Notes: generated by a model not told the origin, from the letters alone. Shown: positions 1 to 6,455, counted from the first letter of the stretch. The stretch is 8,593 nt of DNA from JAQBDA01 sp041301185 (GCA_041301185.1 JBFYSV010000187.1:1-8593), one strand, 5' to 3'. Translations and numbers: made by a program.

Positions 1-37
1 CTTCAGCGGTTAAGAACACCGCTTCGCAATGACAGGT
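1..37 (-). repeat. Edge of a dispersed palindromic repeat (partial)
   Basis: Downstream of the binding-protein stop codon, the minus strand carries CTGTCATTGCGA followed by a 6-bp inverted repeat, AGCGGT at 23-18 and ACCGCT at 10-5, with a 7-base loop. There is no T-run after it, so it is not a convincing intrinsic terminator, although it could still act as an mRNA 3' end. From memory, TGTCATTGCGA followed by a short GC-rich palindrome is the usual left end of a dispersed intergenic repeat found in many bacteria, and the expected right end would lie beyond base 1. This is recognition of a style, not a match I could test. Confidence 0.35.
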
Positions 38-42
38 TACTC

Positions 43-1323
43 TTATGGCGCCCCGCTCTCGAAATACTGCTCGGTCCGCAGGATAGCGGAATTCGCCGCC
101 TGCGCCACAGACACCTGGCCGAAGAATGCCTGCTCGATATCCTGGCTGGCGGTATCCTCAATCGCCGGCCAGTTCGCCATCACCGGCACCAGGCGCACGC
201 CCTCGATCGTATCCAGGAAAACCCGGCTGCGAGCCGGCGCCTGGGAAGGCTCCAGAAATGCAGGCGATTCGGCTACGGCGCGCAACGAGGGCACGGTGCG
301 CCCCGTGCGAGCCACCAGCTCCTGCCCGGCTGGCGAGTTGGCAAACTCGATAAATCGCCAGGCGGCCTCCTTCTCCTTACTGCTGGCTGCCATGCAATAG
401 CCGTCGCTGTGCAGGATGCCCGCAGTCTGGGTTCCGCGTGGCAATGGCGCCACATCCCATGTAAAACTGGTGATCGTGCGGTAAGTCGGCACGCCGCGCC
501 GGCTGTTGAAATACATTGCCAGCGTTCCATTTAGAAAGCGGCTCTCGTTGCTCTCCGCGCTCTGCGCCAGGGCGTCCGGCACCACCTTGTGCACGGTTTG
601 CAGGGCGACAAACCATTGCATCCCCGCCTGGGCAGCGGGGCTGTCCAGCGCCAGGCGGGTGGGATTCAGGGGCTCGTCCACCAGCTCGCCGCCAGCCTGC
701 CAGATGAACGGCGCCAGCCGGTTGAGGGTCGGTTCGATGCCCGCCCCGTATTGCTCCGGGCGACCGTCACCGTCCAGGTCAACCGTCAGGCGCTGGGCGG
801 CAACCAGGAAGTCCTGCCAGGTCCAATCGTCTGCCGGGTAGGCTACTCCAGCCGCGTCAAACAGATCCTGGTTATAGTAGACCACCAGGCTGGACATATT
901 CTGCGGAATGCACCACAGCTCGCCCTCAAAACGGAAGGAATCGACGGTCTGGGAGTAGAAATCGCCTTCCTGGATCAGCGGGCTGTTCGCCAGGTAATCG
1001 CCTACGGGTTGCAATCCTCCCTGCCCGGCAAAGCTGGCAAAGCGCCGGTAGTTGAGCAGCATCACGTCCGGCGCGCCGCCTGCCGAGAAATCTGCCGCCA
1101 GCCGCCGGCGATACTCTGCCTGGTCGGGCACGTAGCGCAGCTCCACCCTTATCTCCGATTGGGCTTCGTGGAAGGCAGCCACCAGGCTCTCGTAAGCCGC
1201 CAGCTCCTCCGGCCCGCCAAAGACCATGAAGGATACCTGCGCCTGGCCAGACCGGCTGCAGGCTACCAGCAAGACAGTAATTAAGACCACCAGCAAGGTA
1301 GGTTTGCGCGTTATAGATATCAT
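43..1323 (-). CDS. Carbohydrate ABC transporter substrate-binding lipoprotein (family 1)
   Basis: This is the extracytoplasmic sugar-binding component of an ABC importer. The 426-residue product starts with a lipoprotein signal: a basic stretch at R6-K7, a hydrophobic core at 9-20 and the lipobox LVAC, with Cys22 as the predicted lipidated residue. The rest follows the family 1 extracellular solute-binding pattern: GGAPDVMLLNY near 82-91, the CIPQNMSSLVVYYNQDLF segment near 138-155, WTWQDFLVAAQRLT near 167-180, FIWQAGGELVDE near 206-217 and AAWRFIEFANSPAGQELVARTG near 320-341. An acidic loop DLDGDGRPE at 182-190 resembles a calcium-binding turn. Length is normal for the family. It is the last gene of the run, 148 bases after the permease pair, and both permeases and binding protein are needed for import. 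The ATG at 1323 has no strong Shine-Dalgarno sequence; GGGAAG lies about 12 bases upstream, inside a repeat arm. The sugar bound cannot be told from sequence. Confidence 0.93.
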   Translation of the reverse strand: MISITRKPTLLVVLITVLLVACSRSGQAQVSFMVFGGPEELAAYESLVAAFHEAQSEIRVELRYVPDQAEYRRRLAADFSAGGAPDVMLLNYRRFASFAGQGGLQPVGDYLANSPLIQEGDFYSQTVDSFRFEGELWCIPQNMSSLVVYYNQDLFDAAGVAYPADDWTWQDFLVAAQRLTVDLDGDGRPEQYGAGIEPTLNRLAPFIWQAGGELVDEPLNPTRLALDSPAAQAGMQWFVALQTVHKVVPDALAQSAESNESRFLNGTLAMYFNSRRGVPTYRTITSFTWDVAPLPRGTQTAGILHSDGYCMAASSKEKEAAWRFIEFANSPAGQELVARTGRTVPSLRAVAESPAFLEPSQAPARSRVFLDTIEGVRLVPVMANWPAIEDTASQDIEQAFFGQVSVAQAANSAILRTEQYFESGAP

Positions 1324-1330
1324 ATCGTCA

Positions 1331-1341
1331 TTAAGCTTCCC
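1331..1341 (-). repeat. Orphan partial hairpin arm before the binding-protein gene
   Basis: The plus strand reads TTAAGCTTCCC here, and the same eleven bases recur at 1346-1356, fifteen bases away. It is a third, incomplete copy of the arm used in the two hairpins of this gap. In the transcript it reads GGGAAGCTTAA and lies within about ten bases of the ATG at 1323. It is therefore both the only purine-rich sequence near that start and a possible pairing partner for the opposite-sense arms at 1392-1404 and 1460-1476 region. Any regulatory effect is inference. Confidence 0.6.
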
Positions 1342-1347
1342 ATCTTA

Positions 1348-1404
1348 AGCTTCCCGAAGGCTTCATAAAACCATCTCTGTCGTCCATAAACCCTTCGGGA
1401 AGCT
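1348..1404 (-). repeat. Intergenic hairpin 2 (13-bp stem) of a tandem pair
   Basis: On the plus strand AGCTTCCCGAAGG at 1348-1360 is perfectly complementary to CCTTCGGGAAGCT at 1392-1404, with a 31-base loop. It is the second copy, in transcription order, of a 57-58 bp unit spaced at about 67 bases. It lies between the MalG-like permease and the binding-protein gene, with no T-run that would make it an intrinsic terminator. In an operon this position would suit mRNA 3'-end protection or partial uncoupling of binding-protein expression from permease expression. That role is inference from position and structure. Confidence 0.75.
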
Positions 1405-1414
1405 CGCCTCATTC

Positions 1415-1472
1415 AGCTTCCCGAAAGTTTCATCAATTAATAATCAACCGTTCACAGATCTTTCGGGAAGCT
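1415..1472 (-). repeat. Intergenic hairpin 1 (13-bp stem) abutting the permease stop
   Basis: On the plus strand AGCTTCCCGAAAG at 1415-1427 is perfectly complementary to CTTTCGGGAAGCT at 1460-1472, with a 32-base AT-rich loop. Compared with hairpin 2 the stem differs at one position, and both sides changed together (A:T here, G:C there), which is what conserved pairing would give. The last arm base is the final base of the permease stop codon (TAA at 1474-1472). The repeat match also continues through CTTAAG to 1476, so the stop codon itself lies inside the longer repeat. Confidence 0.75.
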
Positions 1473-2305
1473 TAAGTCTTATCCAACAACTCCGAAAGCG
1501 CATTATCACTCAAAAACAACGGCTGCAGCGCCAAAAACAACACCACCATCGGCAGCGTGACCACCACCGCCCCTGCCATCAGCAGCGACCAGTTGGTGGC
1601 ATCCAGCTGTTTCAATATTTGCAGCCCAACCGGCAACGTATAGGTAGACGGACGGTACAGGTACAGCACCGGGTTGGTGAAGTCGTTCCAGTACAGGGCA
1701 AACGCCAGCACCAATACCGCCGCAGTGGTCGGGCGTGCGATCGGCATGGCAATCTTGAGCCAGGTAGTCCAGGCATCCGCCCCCTCCACCCGGGCGGCTT
1801 CGTACAGCTCCGGCGGGTTGCGCTGGAAGGTCCAGTAAAACAGCAGCACCAGCAGCGGGCTTCCAGCGGCGATTGCCGGCAGCACCAGCGACCAGAGCGA
1901 GGTCAGCATACCCAGCCAGCGCAATAGCTGGTAGCGGAACAGCCAGACCGCCGGCGAGGGCACCATCATCAAAGCGATGGCAAAGATCAGCAGCCGGTTG
2001 CGCCACGGGCTGCGCAGCTGCGAGATCCCAAATCCTGCCAGGGAGGCTGTCAGCAGGGTTAGCGGCACCGCCACAATCACCACCAGCACGGAGTTCAGGG
2101 CGTAGCGTCCCAGCGGCACCTGGCGGAAGATCTCGGCGTAGTTCTCCCAGCGCGCATCCACCGGCCACCATTCGATCGTCCTGGGCGGCGGCAAGCCAAC
2201 CGGGCGCAGCGAGGCGACGAACATCCACCACAGCGGCAAGAGGAAGACACCTATCACCAGCAGGGTGGCGGCGATCCTCACACCGCGCCGGGCGCTAGGC
2301 GGCAT
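1472..2305 (-). CDS. Carbohydrate ABC transporter permease, MalG-like
   Basis: This is an inner-membrane permease subunit of the sugar importer, 277 residues, normal length for the MalG group. Hydrophobic segments suggest about six membrane spans, for example near 11-31, 68-95, 103-122, 138-158, 190-206 and 240-262. The EAA loop that docks the ATPase is clear: EAARVEG at 169-175, then I185 and P188 in KIAMPIARP. The YWNDF motif at 205-209 is typical of MalG homologues. Its ATG at 2305 lies inside the 3' end of the upstream permease (11-bp overlap, 2295-2305), so translation is probably coupled. AGGG shortly before the start is a weak ribosome site. The stop codon merges into the first intergenic hairpin. 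It should form a heterodimer with the MalF-like subunit. Confidence 0.93.
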   Translation of the reverse strand: MPPSARRGVRIAATLLVIGVFLLPLWWMFVASLRPVGLPPPRTIEWWPVDARWENYAEIFRQVPLGRYALNSVLVVIVAVPLTLLTASLAGFGISQLRSPWRNRLLIFAIALMMVPSPAVWLFRYQLLRWLGMLTSLWSLVLPAIAAGSPLLVLLFYWTFQRNPPELYEAARVEGADAWTTWLKIAMPIARPTTAAVLVLAFALYWNDFTNPVLYLYRPSTYTLPVGLQILKQLDATNWSLLMAGAVVVTLPMVVLFLALQPLFLSDNALSELLDKT

Positions 2306-3194
2306 CGCCCTGCCTGTCCAGCCCGACCAGGTTGATGATCCCCACCACCAGCATCCCGGTCACAATATAAGAGACCACCAGCAGGGCAGCCGCCAGTCCA
2401 AAGTCGAAGAAATCAAATGCCAGCTCGTACAGCAAGAGAGGGATATACGTGGTGGCGTAGTACGGCCCGCCGTAGGTGATCACAAACGAGGCAATAAAGG
2501 TGTTTTGCAGGCTGACCACCAGGTCGCGCAGGGTCAACAGCAGCAGCCAGGGCATGATCAGCGGCAGGGTGATATGAGCAAAGGTGTACAGCGCTCCTGC
2601 CCCGTCCACCCGGGCTGCCTCATAGTACGCCCGGGGGATCGTCCGCAATCCAACCAGCAGCACGACCATCCCCTCGCCAATGGTGAAGAGCGCCATCAGC
2701 ACGAAGCCGGCCTGGGTCGGCCAGGGCTCCACCAGCCATTGCGGCTGCGGCAGCCCCATCCAGCCCAGAGTCAGATTGACTGGTCCAAAGAGCGGGTTGA
2801 GAATCCACAGCCAGAGCAGGGCATACGCGCCTTCGGGGATGATCGTTGGCAGGTAAGCCGCAGCCCTCGACCCGGCGAAAAAGCGCCCGCCAGGCTGCAG
2901 CAGCAAGGCCATGCCCAGCGCCCCCAAAAGGCGCAGCGGCACCGCCAGGAACACGAACTGCAGCGAGTTGCGCAAAGACAGCCGCGCCAGTGGCGATTCC
3001 AGCAGGCGCCGGAAGTTTTCCAGGCCTGCCCAGCGCGGTGGCTCGATGGCGTTGTACTGGGTAAAGGCGATCCCGACCGTGACCAGTGCTGGCAGCGCTA
3101 CCAGCAGCAGCGATCCCAGCAAAAATGGCAGCAAGAACAGCCATACTTGCCCGTCATACGTGGTCAGCGCCCGGCGTAAGAAACCTGGTCGCAT
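2295..3194 (-). CDS. Carbohydrate ABC transporter permease, MalF/UgpA-like
   Basis: This is the second membrane permease of the importer, 299 residues. About six membrane spans are visible, starting with LFLLPFLLGSLLLVALPAL near 19-37, the usual first span of this subfamily. Later spans lie near 76-99, 112-133, 162-181, 211-226 and 264-289. The EAA loop reads EAARVDG at 192-198, with I208, L210 and P211 of the consensus. The open frame extends further upstream to 3305, but the ATG at 3194 is the better start: it overlaps the stop of the preceding gene as TGATG, and the first span then sits near the N-terminus as in homologues. No Shine-Dalgarno sequence precedes this ATG, which fits termination-reinitiation coupling. 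It overlaps the MalG-like gene by 11 bases. No importer ATPase is encoded in the window, so the pair must use one encoded elsewhere. Confidence 0.92.
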   Translation of the reverse strand: MRPGFLRRALTTYDGQVWLFLLPFLLGSLLLVALPALVTVGIAFTQYNAIEPPRWAGLENFRRLLESPLARLSLRNSLQFVFLAVPLRLLGALGMALLLQPGGRFFAGSRAAAYLPTIIPEGAYALLWLWILNPLFGPVNLTLGWMGLPQPQWLVEPWPTQAGFVLMALFTIGEGMVVLLVGLRTIPRAYYEAARVDGAGALYTFAHITLPLIMPWLLLLTLRDLVVSLQNTFIASFVITYGGPYYATTYIPLLLYELAFDFFDFGLAAALLVVSYIVTGMLVVGIINLVGLDRQGDAA

Positions 3195-3706
3195 CAGGCG
3201 ATATGGTCTGTAAAATAGACTTTCCACGCGCCGCAGCCGCTGATGAGCGGTTGCATGATCGCTTTTTCGGCTTGCACGGTATGCAGCAGGTCGTGGGCAG
3301 CCCATTCGTGCAACATCTCGCTCAAAGAGACCAACCCCAACTCAGCGTGGCGCACCGTCCGGTCCAGGTCTGCCGGGTGGACCTTCTCCAACGTCGCCAG
3401 GCTGTCGATCCGCAACCCGAGGAATTCCTGCAACAGCTCATCGAGATCCACCTGGCGCTTCCCAGCGGTTCCCTCTGAGTCAGGGTTGAAAGCGGGGAAA
3501 TCCTCACCGCGTAGAAAATAACCCACCCGCACGGGAAAGACAAATCGCTCGGTGTCCACCAGGTGCTGCAAGCAACCGGTCGCAGACCACTCCCCCGGGG
3601 CTGGTTCGTGTTCAAGCAGCTCTTTGGGCAGGTTCTCAACGAAATTCGTCCACCGCAAGGGGGTGGTTTCCAGCACAGCTCTCACCCATGCCAGTGTTTT
3701 AGCCAT
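3194..3706 (-). CDS. DinB-like (DinB_2/YfiT-type) putative metalloenzyme
   Basis: The 170-residue product has the four-helix DinB superfamily pattern. It has an N-terminal helix pair, a conserved segment with SATGCLQHLVDTE at 41-53 carrying His48, and a C-terminal HEWAAHDLLHTVQ at 133-145 carrying His138 and His142. His48, His138 and His142 match the usual metal-binding triad, with His133 an additional histidine. Members include bacillithiol or mycothiol S-transferases, but most are uncharacterised, so the reaction here is unknown. GAGGAG at 3721-3716 precedes the ATG by nine bases. It starts five bases after the glycosyltransferase stop and its own TGA overlaps the permease ATG, so it is embedded in the operon. 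That placement between surface-glycan genes and a sugar importer is odd. It may be incidental, or the protein may modify a small molecule linked to them. Confidence 0.85.
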   Translation of the reverse strand: MAKTLAWVRAVLETTPLRWTNFVENLPKELLEHEPAPGEWSATGCLQHLVDTERFVFPVRVGYFLRGEDFPAFNPDSEGTAGKRQVDLDELLQEFLGLRIDSLATLEKVHPADLDRTVRHAELGLVSLSEMLHEWAAHDLLHTVQAEKAIMQPLISGCGAWKVYFTDHIA

Positions 3707-3711
3707 CTCTA

Positions 3712-4995
3712 TCAGCTCCTCGAAATTTGATACGCGTTTTCCCAGGCCGGGTAGACTCGTTGCCAGTCGTACATCTCCTCCACCCAGCGCCTGCCGTTCA
3801 CTCGCAGGCGTTGGTTCAGCTCCTTGTCTTGCAACGCCTGTACCACCGCCCGGGCGAATGAATCGGCTTTATCAGCGATAAGGATATTCTCAGCATCCCG
3901 GTAGCGGATGCCCTCCGCCCCGATACTGGTCGAGATCACTGGCAATCCCCAACGCCAGCCGTCCACAATCTTAACCCGCATCCCCCCTGCCGAGAACAAA
4001 GGCACGATGAACGCCCCGGCTGCTTCCAGGTAGGGCAGCGGGTCGGCCACGTAACCGGTCACCTGTATTCCTGTTCCATCCTGCACCAGGCTACGCACCG
4101 CTTCGGGCGGGTTCTTGCCCACGATGGTCAAGCTGGCACCCGGCACCTGTTGGCGCACCCGCGGCCACACTTCCCGGGCGAACCAGGCTACCCCTTCAAC
4201 GTTCGGCGGCCAGAACATCGTCCCCAGGTGGAGCACATTCGCCGCTCCCGGATGGGAACCGACCGGCTTTACCGCGGCCGTGTCCACACAGATCGGGATG
4301 GTGGAAAAAGACGGTTTGGGATGGCTTGTTTCCCCGTTACCCTCATTGGCTATGCGCACCATGCCTTCAAGGATCGCCCGGTCTTCCTCGGTCACCGTGA
4401 CGACATGGTCGTAGCTGGCGCAAGCCTGCGCCTCGTAGCGATACAAAGCCCGCCACTCCCGCTCCAGCGCCAGGCGCTTCAACCGGTTGCTCTCACCCTG
4501 CGCCAGCCGCTGTGGGATCTGGAAGCAGGCGTTGTGCTCATCCAGCACCAGCCACGGGCGAACTACCTTGCCTGCCCGGGCAAGCTGATCTGCCAGCAGC
4601 CCGTACTGCGCCATCCAAAGCTGGTCTGCCTGGACGATATCATAGTTTCCCCGGGTGATCTCCGCTTCCACCCGCTTTGCCATGGCGGGCACCCAGTCCC
4701 GGCGGATGATGAATGACTTCCCGCTCAGCCAGCTCCCCGCCAGGGCCAGGGCATCCCGCCATCTGGCGCGCTTCATCGGCACGGTGTAAACCGCCTGGCA
4801 CAATCCCTTCAAATGTTCGATCGCCTCGGGTTTATCATCCGGGCGGGAAAATGCTACCAGCGTAACTTCGTGGTGCTGCGCCAGGTAGCGCAGGGCGTAG
4901 TACTGGCGCACTTTGGGTCCCGAATCGGGAGGGTACGGCACAAGCTGGGATAAATACAGGATGCGCATGGGCGGCTCGCCAGGTGCCGGGATCAA
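3712..4995 (-). CDS. GT4-family glycosyltransferase (Stp1/TIGR03087-like)
   Basis: This is a probable cytoplasmic or membrane-associated sugar transferase that adds a sugar from an activated donor during surface polysaccharide assembly. The 427-residue protein shows the GT-B two-domain layout. The N-terminal domain opens with MRILYLSQLVPYPPDSG at 10-26, and the donor-binding C-terminal domain has LHLGTMFWPPN near 256-265, IVGKNPPEA near 291-299 and GGMRVKIVDGWRWGLPVI at 337-354, followed by GAEGI. The opening and the GGMRVKI motif resemble sugar transferases annotated with PEP-CTERM/EpsH systems. The usual first Glu of the GT4 EX7E motif appears as Asp345. The TTG at 4995 overlaps the preceding TGA as TTGA and has GGAGG at 5010-5006. 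An ATG at 4968 would remove nine residues but has a poorer ribosome site. Donor and acceptor cannot be deduced. Confidence 0.9.
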   Translation of the reverse strand: MIPAPGEPPMRILYLSQLVPYPPDSGPKVRQYYALRYLAQHHEVTLVAFSRPDDKPEAIEHLKGLCQAVYTVPMKRARWRDALALAGSWLSGKSFIIRRDWVPAMAKRVEAEITRGNYDIVQADQLWMAQYGLLADQLARAGKVVRPWLVLDEHNACFQIPQRLAQGESNRLKRLALEREWRALYRYEAQACASYDHVVTVTEEDRAILEGMVRIANEGNGETSHPKPSFSTIPICVDTAAVKPVGSHPGAANVLHLGTMFWPPNVEGVAWFAREVWPRVRQQVPGASLTIVGKNPPEAVRSLVQDGTGIQVTGYVADPLPYLEAAGAFIVPLFSAGGMRVKIVDGWRWGLPVISTSIGAEGIRYRDAENILIADKADSFARAVVQALQDKELNQRLRVNGRRWVEEMYDWQRVYPAWENAYQISRS

Positions 4996-5984
4996 TCCTG
5001 GCTTTCCTCCATCGCCAGGGCTGACTGCTCGTAATCGATCACCCGGCGCAGGGTATCTTCCAGAGTGTAGCGCGGTTTGTAGCCGATCAGCCCGCCGATC
5101 TTCTCAATCGAGGGCACCCGGCGGTGCATATCCTCGAACCCGGGGGCGTAGGCTTCATCATACGGTACCAGCTCGATCTGCGATTGGCTCCCGGTCAGGT
5201 CGATCACCTTCTGTGCCAGCTCGTAGATGCTGATCTCGGTGGTGGAGCCGATATTGAAGACCTGCCCCACCGCCCCGGGGTGCTCTGCCAGCTTTGCCAC
5301 TGCCTCGATCACGTCTTGCACATCGGCAAAGCAGCGGGATTGTTTACCATCGCCGTACACCTGCAGCGGCTGATCGCGCAGCGCCCGGCGCACGAAGCGC
5401 GGCACCACCATCCCGTACCTACCCGTCTGCCGCGGTCCCACCGTGTTGAAGAAGCGCATGATCACCACCGGCAATCCGAACTGGCGCTGGTACGCCAGCC
5501 CCAGGAATTCATCCACCGCCTTGGAGGTGGCATAAGCCCAGCGGCTGTGGGTGGTCGAGCCCATCAGGCGGTCGTCTTCCTCGCGGAACGGCACCTTGAC
5601 CCCCTTGCCGTACACCTCCGAGGTGGAGGCGATCAGCACCTTGCAGCCGTAGCGGTTGGCGGTGGTCAGCACGGACTCGGTGCCCATGATATTGGTCTGG
5701 ATGGTGTGCACGGGGTCCTCGACGATCAGCTTGACTCCCACCGCCGCCGCCAGGTGGATGACCGTATTCGCCTCGCTGGTCAGACGATCCAGCACCAGGG
5801 CGTTATTGATCGTCTCACGCACGAACTGGAAGCTGGGCAAGGGCAGCAGGTGCTGGATATTCGCCAGCCTGCCCGTAGACAGGTCGTCGATCGCCACCAC
5901 GTTGTGCCCCTGATGCACCAGATGCTCGCACAGGTGTGAGCCAATAAACCCGGCCCCGCCGGTAATCAAGATATTTTCTTTCAA
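4992..5984 (-). CDS. NAD-dependent epimerase/dehydratase (extended SDR; UDP-sugar epimerase or decarboxylase type)
   Basis: This is a nucleotide-sugar-modifying enzyme that probably supplies the neighbouring glycosyltransferase. The 330-residue product has a Rossmann fold with TGGAGFIGSH at 8-17 (GxxGxxG), the acidic pair D33-D34 after the second strand for NAD, LAAAVG near 78-83, STSEVYG at 120-126 with the catalytic Ser/Thr, and YATSK at 151-155 (YxxxK). RFFNTVGPRQTGRYG at 177-191 and YGDGKQSRCFADVQDV near 210-225 are typical of UDP-glucose 4-epimerase, UDP-glucuronate decarboxylase and related dehydratases. I cannot choose between these. Start: an in-frame extension to 6041 would run through nine-base repeat DNA, whereas the TTG at 5984 has AGAGGT at 5996-5991 and places the Rossmann motif at the very N-terminus as expected. 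Its stop overlaps the next gene's TTG. Confidence 0.9.
   Translation of the reverse strand: MKENILITGGAGFIGSHLCEHLVHQGHNVVAIDDLSTGRLANIQHLLPLPSFQFVRETINNALVLDRLTSEANTVIHLAAAVGVKLIVEDPVHTIQTNIMGTESVLTTANRYGCKVLIASTSEVYGKGVKVPFREEDDRLMGSTTHSRWAYATSKAVDEFLGLAYQRQFGLPVVIMRFFNTVGPRQTGRYGMVVPRFVRRALRDQPLQVYGDGKQSRCFADVQDVIEAVAKLAEHPGAVGQVFNIGSTTEISIYELAQKVIDLTGSQSQIELVPYDEAYAPGFEDMHRRVPSIEKIGGLIGYKPRYTLEDTLRRVIDYEQSALAMEESQD
4996..5010 (-). promoter_or_regulatory. Ribosome site deciding the TTG start of the glycosyltransferase
   Basis: The minus strand reads GGAGGAAAGC at 5010-5001, then CAGGA, then TTG at 4995-4993. GGAGG sits about ten bases before TTG. The site lies inside the last codons of the epimerase. 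Together with the 4-bp TTGA overlap it favours TTG over the ATG at 4968, which has only weak purine sequence before it. Confidence 0.6.
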
Positions 5985-5996
5985 GAAGCTACCTCT
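5982..5996 (-). promoter_or_regulatory. Ribosome site and TTG start of the epimerase
   Basis: The minus strand reads AGAGGT at 5996-5991, a six-base spacer, then TTG at 5984-5982, followed by codons for KENILITGG. The match and spacing are good. It lies directly outside the nine-base repeat block that begins at 6001, so the leader upstream is repeat-derived. Confidence 0.7.
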
Positions 5997-6000
5997 TATT

Positions 6001-6045
6001 GCCGCAAATTGAGTGAATTTCGCGAATATATCGAAAATCACAAAT
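6001..6045 (+). repeat. Nine-base-repeat module, five units, plus orientation
   Basis: Five consecutive 9-mers are in register: GCCGCAAAT (6001), TGAGTGAAT (6010), TTCGCGAAT (6019), ATATCGAAA (6028) and ATCACAAAT (6037). Four end in AAT and the fourth in AAA, mostly after a G or A. The block fills nearly the whole gap between the GxxExxY stop at 6048 and the epimerase ribosome site. Its first two units match, in inverted orientation, the outermost module of the array on the other side of the GxxExxY gene, 16 of 18 bases. Confidence 0.75.
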
Positions 6046-6047
6046 GA

Positions 6048-6455
6048 TTATGCTATTTTATCCCCTCGCAGGTTTTTTGTGCGTACAATCCGCCGGTATT
6101 GTAACGAGCTTTCGCCAAAATTTATCAGGATTGCCAGTTGCATGTCCGTCGCCGCTAAATAATGGTGGGCTTGTGCTTCATGAGCTGGGATTAATTTCGA
6201 AACCGCTTTGATCTCCAGAACCACCAGACTATCGATGAGGAAATCAGCAAAATACTCCCCCACCAGCTTACCCTTGTATTCGACCGGTAGCGGAATCTGT
6301 TCTTGATAGCTGATGCCCCGCAAATCGAACTCGCACCCGAGCGCCTTTTGGTACACCGCTTCAAGATACCCTGGTCCGAGCACAGTGTGTACTTCCATCG
6401 CTGCCCCAATAACAGCATAAGAAAGCTCTCGATATAATACTTCAGTTTTCTCCAT
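6048..6455 (-). CDS. GxxExxY protein (TIGR04256-like, PD-(D/E)xK nuclease-like fold)
   Basis: This is a 135-residue member of a widespread family without established function. The defining motif is GYLEAVY at 29-35, within AAMEVHTVLGPGYLEAVYQ. A nuclease-like core follows: Asp71 in YFADFLID and Glu81/Lys83 in LEIKAV, matching D...ExK of the PD-(D/E)xK superfamily. The following QAHHYL and ILINFG segments are also typical. The ATG at 6455 is chosen because GAGAGGG lies just upstream and homologues begin about here; a TTG at 6497 in the same frame is unlikely. The gene is noticeably richer in A and T than the flanking genes and is bordered on both sides by nine-base-repeat modules. I recall, without being able to verify it, that the family has been noted near such repeats. 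Nuclease activity is an inference from the conserved residues. It may be co-transcribed with the epimerase 63 bases downstream. Confidence 0.88.
   Translation of the reverse strand: MEKTEVLYRELSYAVIGAAMEVHTVLGPGYLEAVYQKALGCEFDLRGISYQEQIPLPVEYKGKLVGEYFADFLIDSLVVLEIKAVSKLIPAHEAQAHHYLAATDMQLAILINFGESSLQYRRIVRTKNLRGDKIA

Noticed and set aside
1324..1471. Intrinsic terminator between the permease and binding-protein genes
   Set aside because: Stems have 31-32 base loops and no following T-run in the direction of transcription, so they fit structured intergenic repeats better than terminators.
2265..3179. Long plus-strand open frame of 304 codons opposite the permeases
   Set aside because: Its Gln/His/Arg-rich product with no hydrophobic or domain pattern is the shadow of hydrophobic permease codons on the other strand.
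3195..3305. Upstream extension of the MalF-like permease by 37 residues
   Set aside because: It would overlap the DinB-like gene by over 100 bases, adds a charged non-homologous leader, and ignores the TGATG junction.
5124..5939. Long plus-strand open frame of 271 codons
   Set aside because: It lies antisense to the well-supported epimerase, is rich in His, Gln and Arg as expected from reverse reading of GC-rich codons, and shows no family motif.
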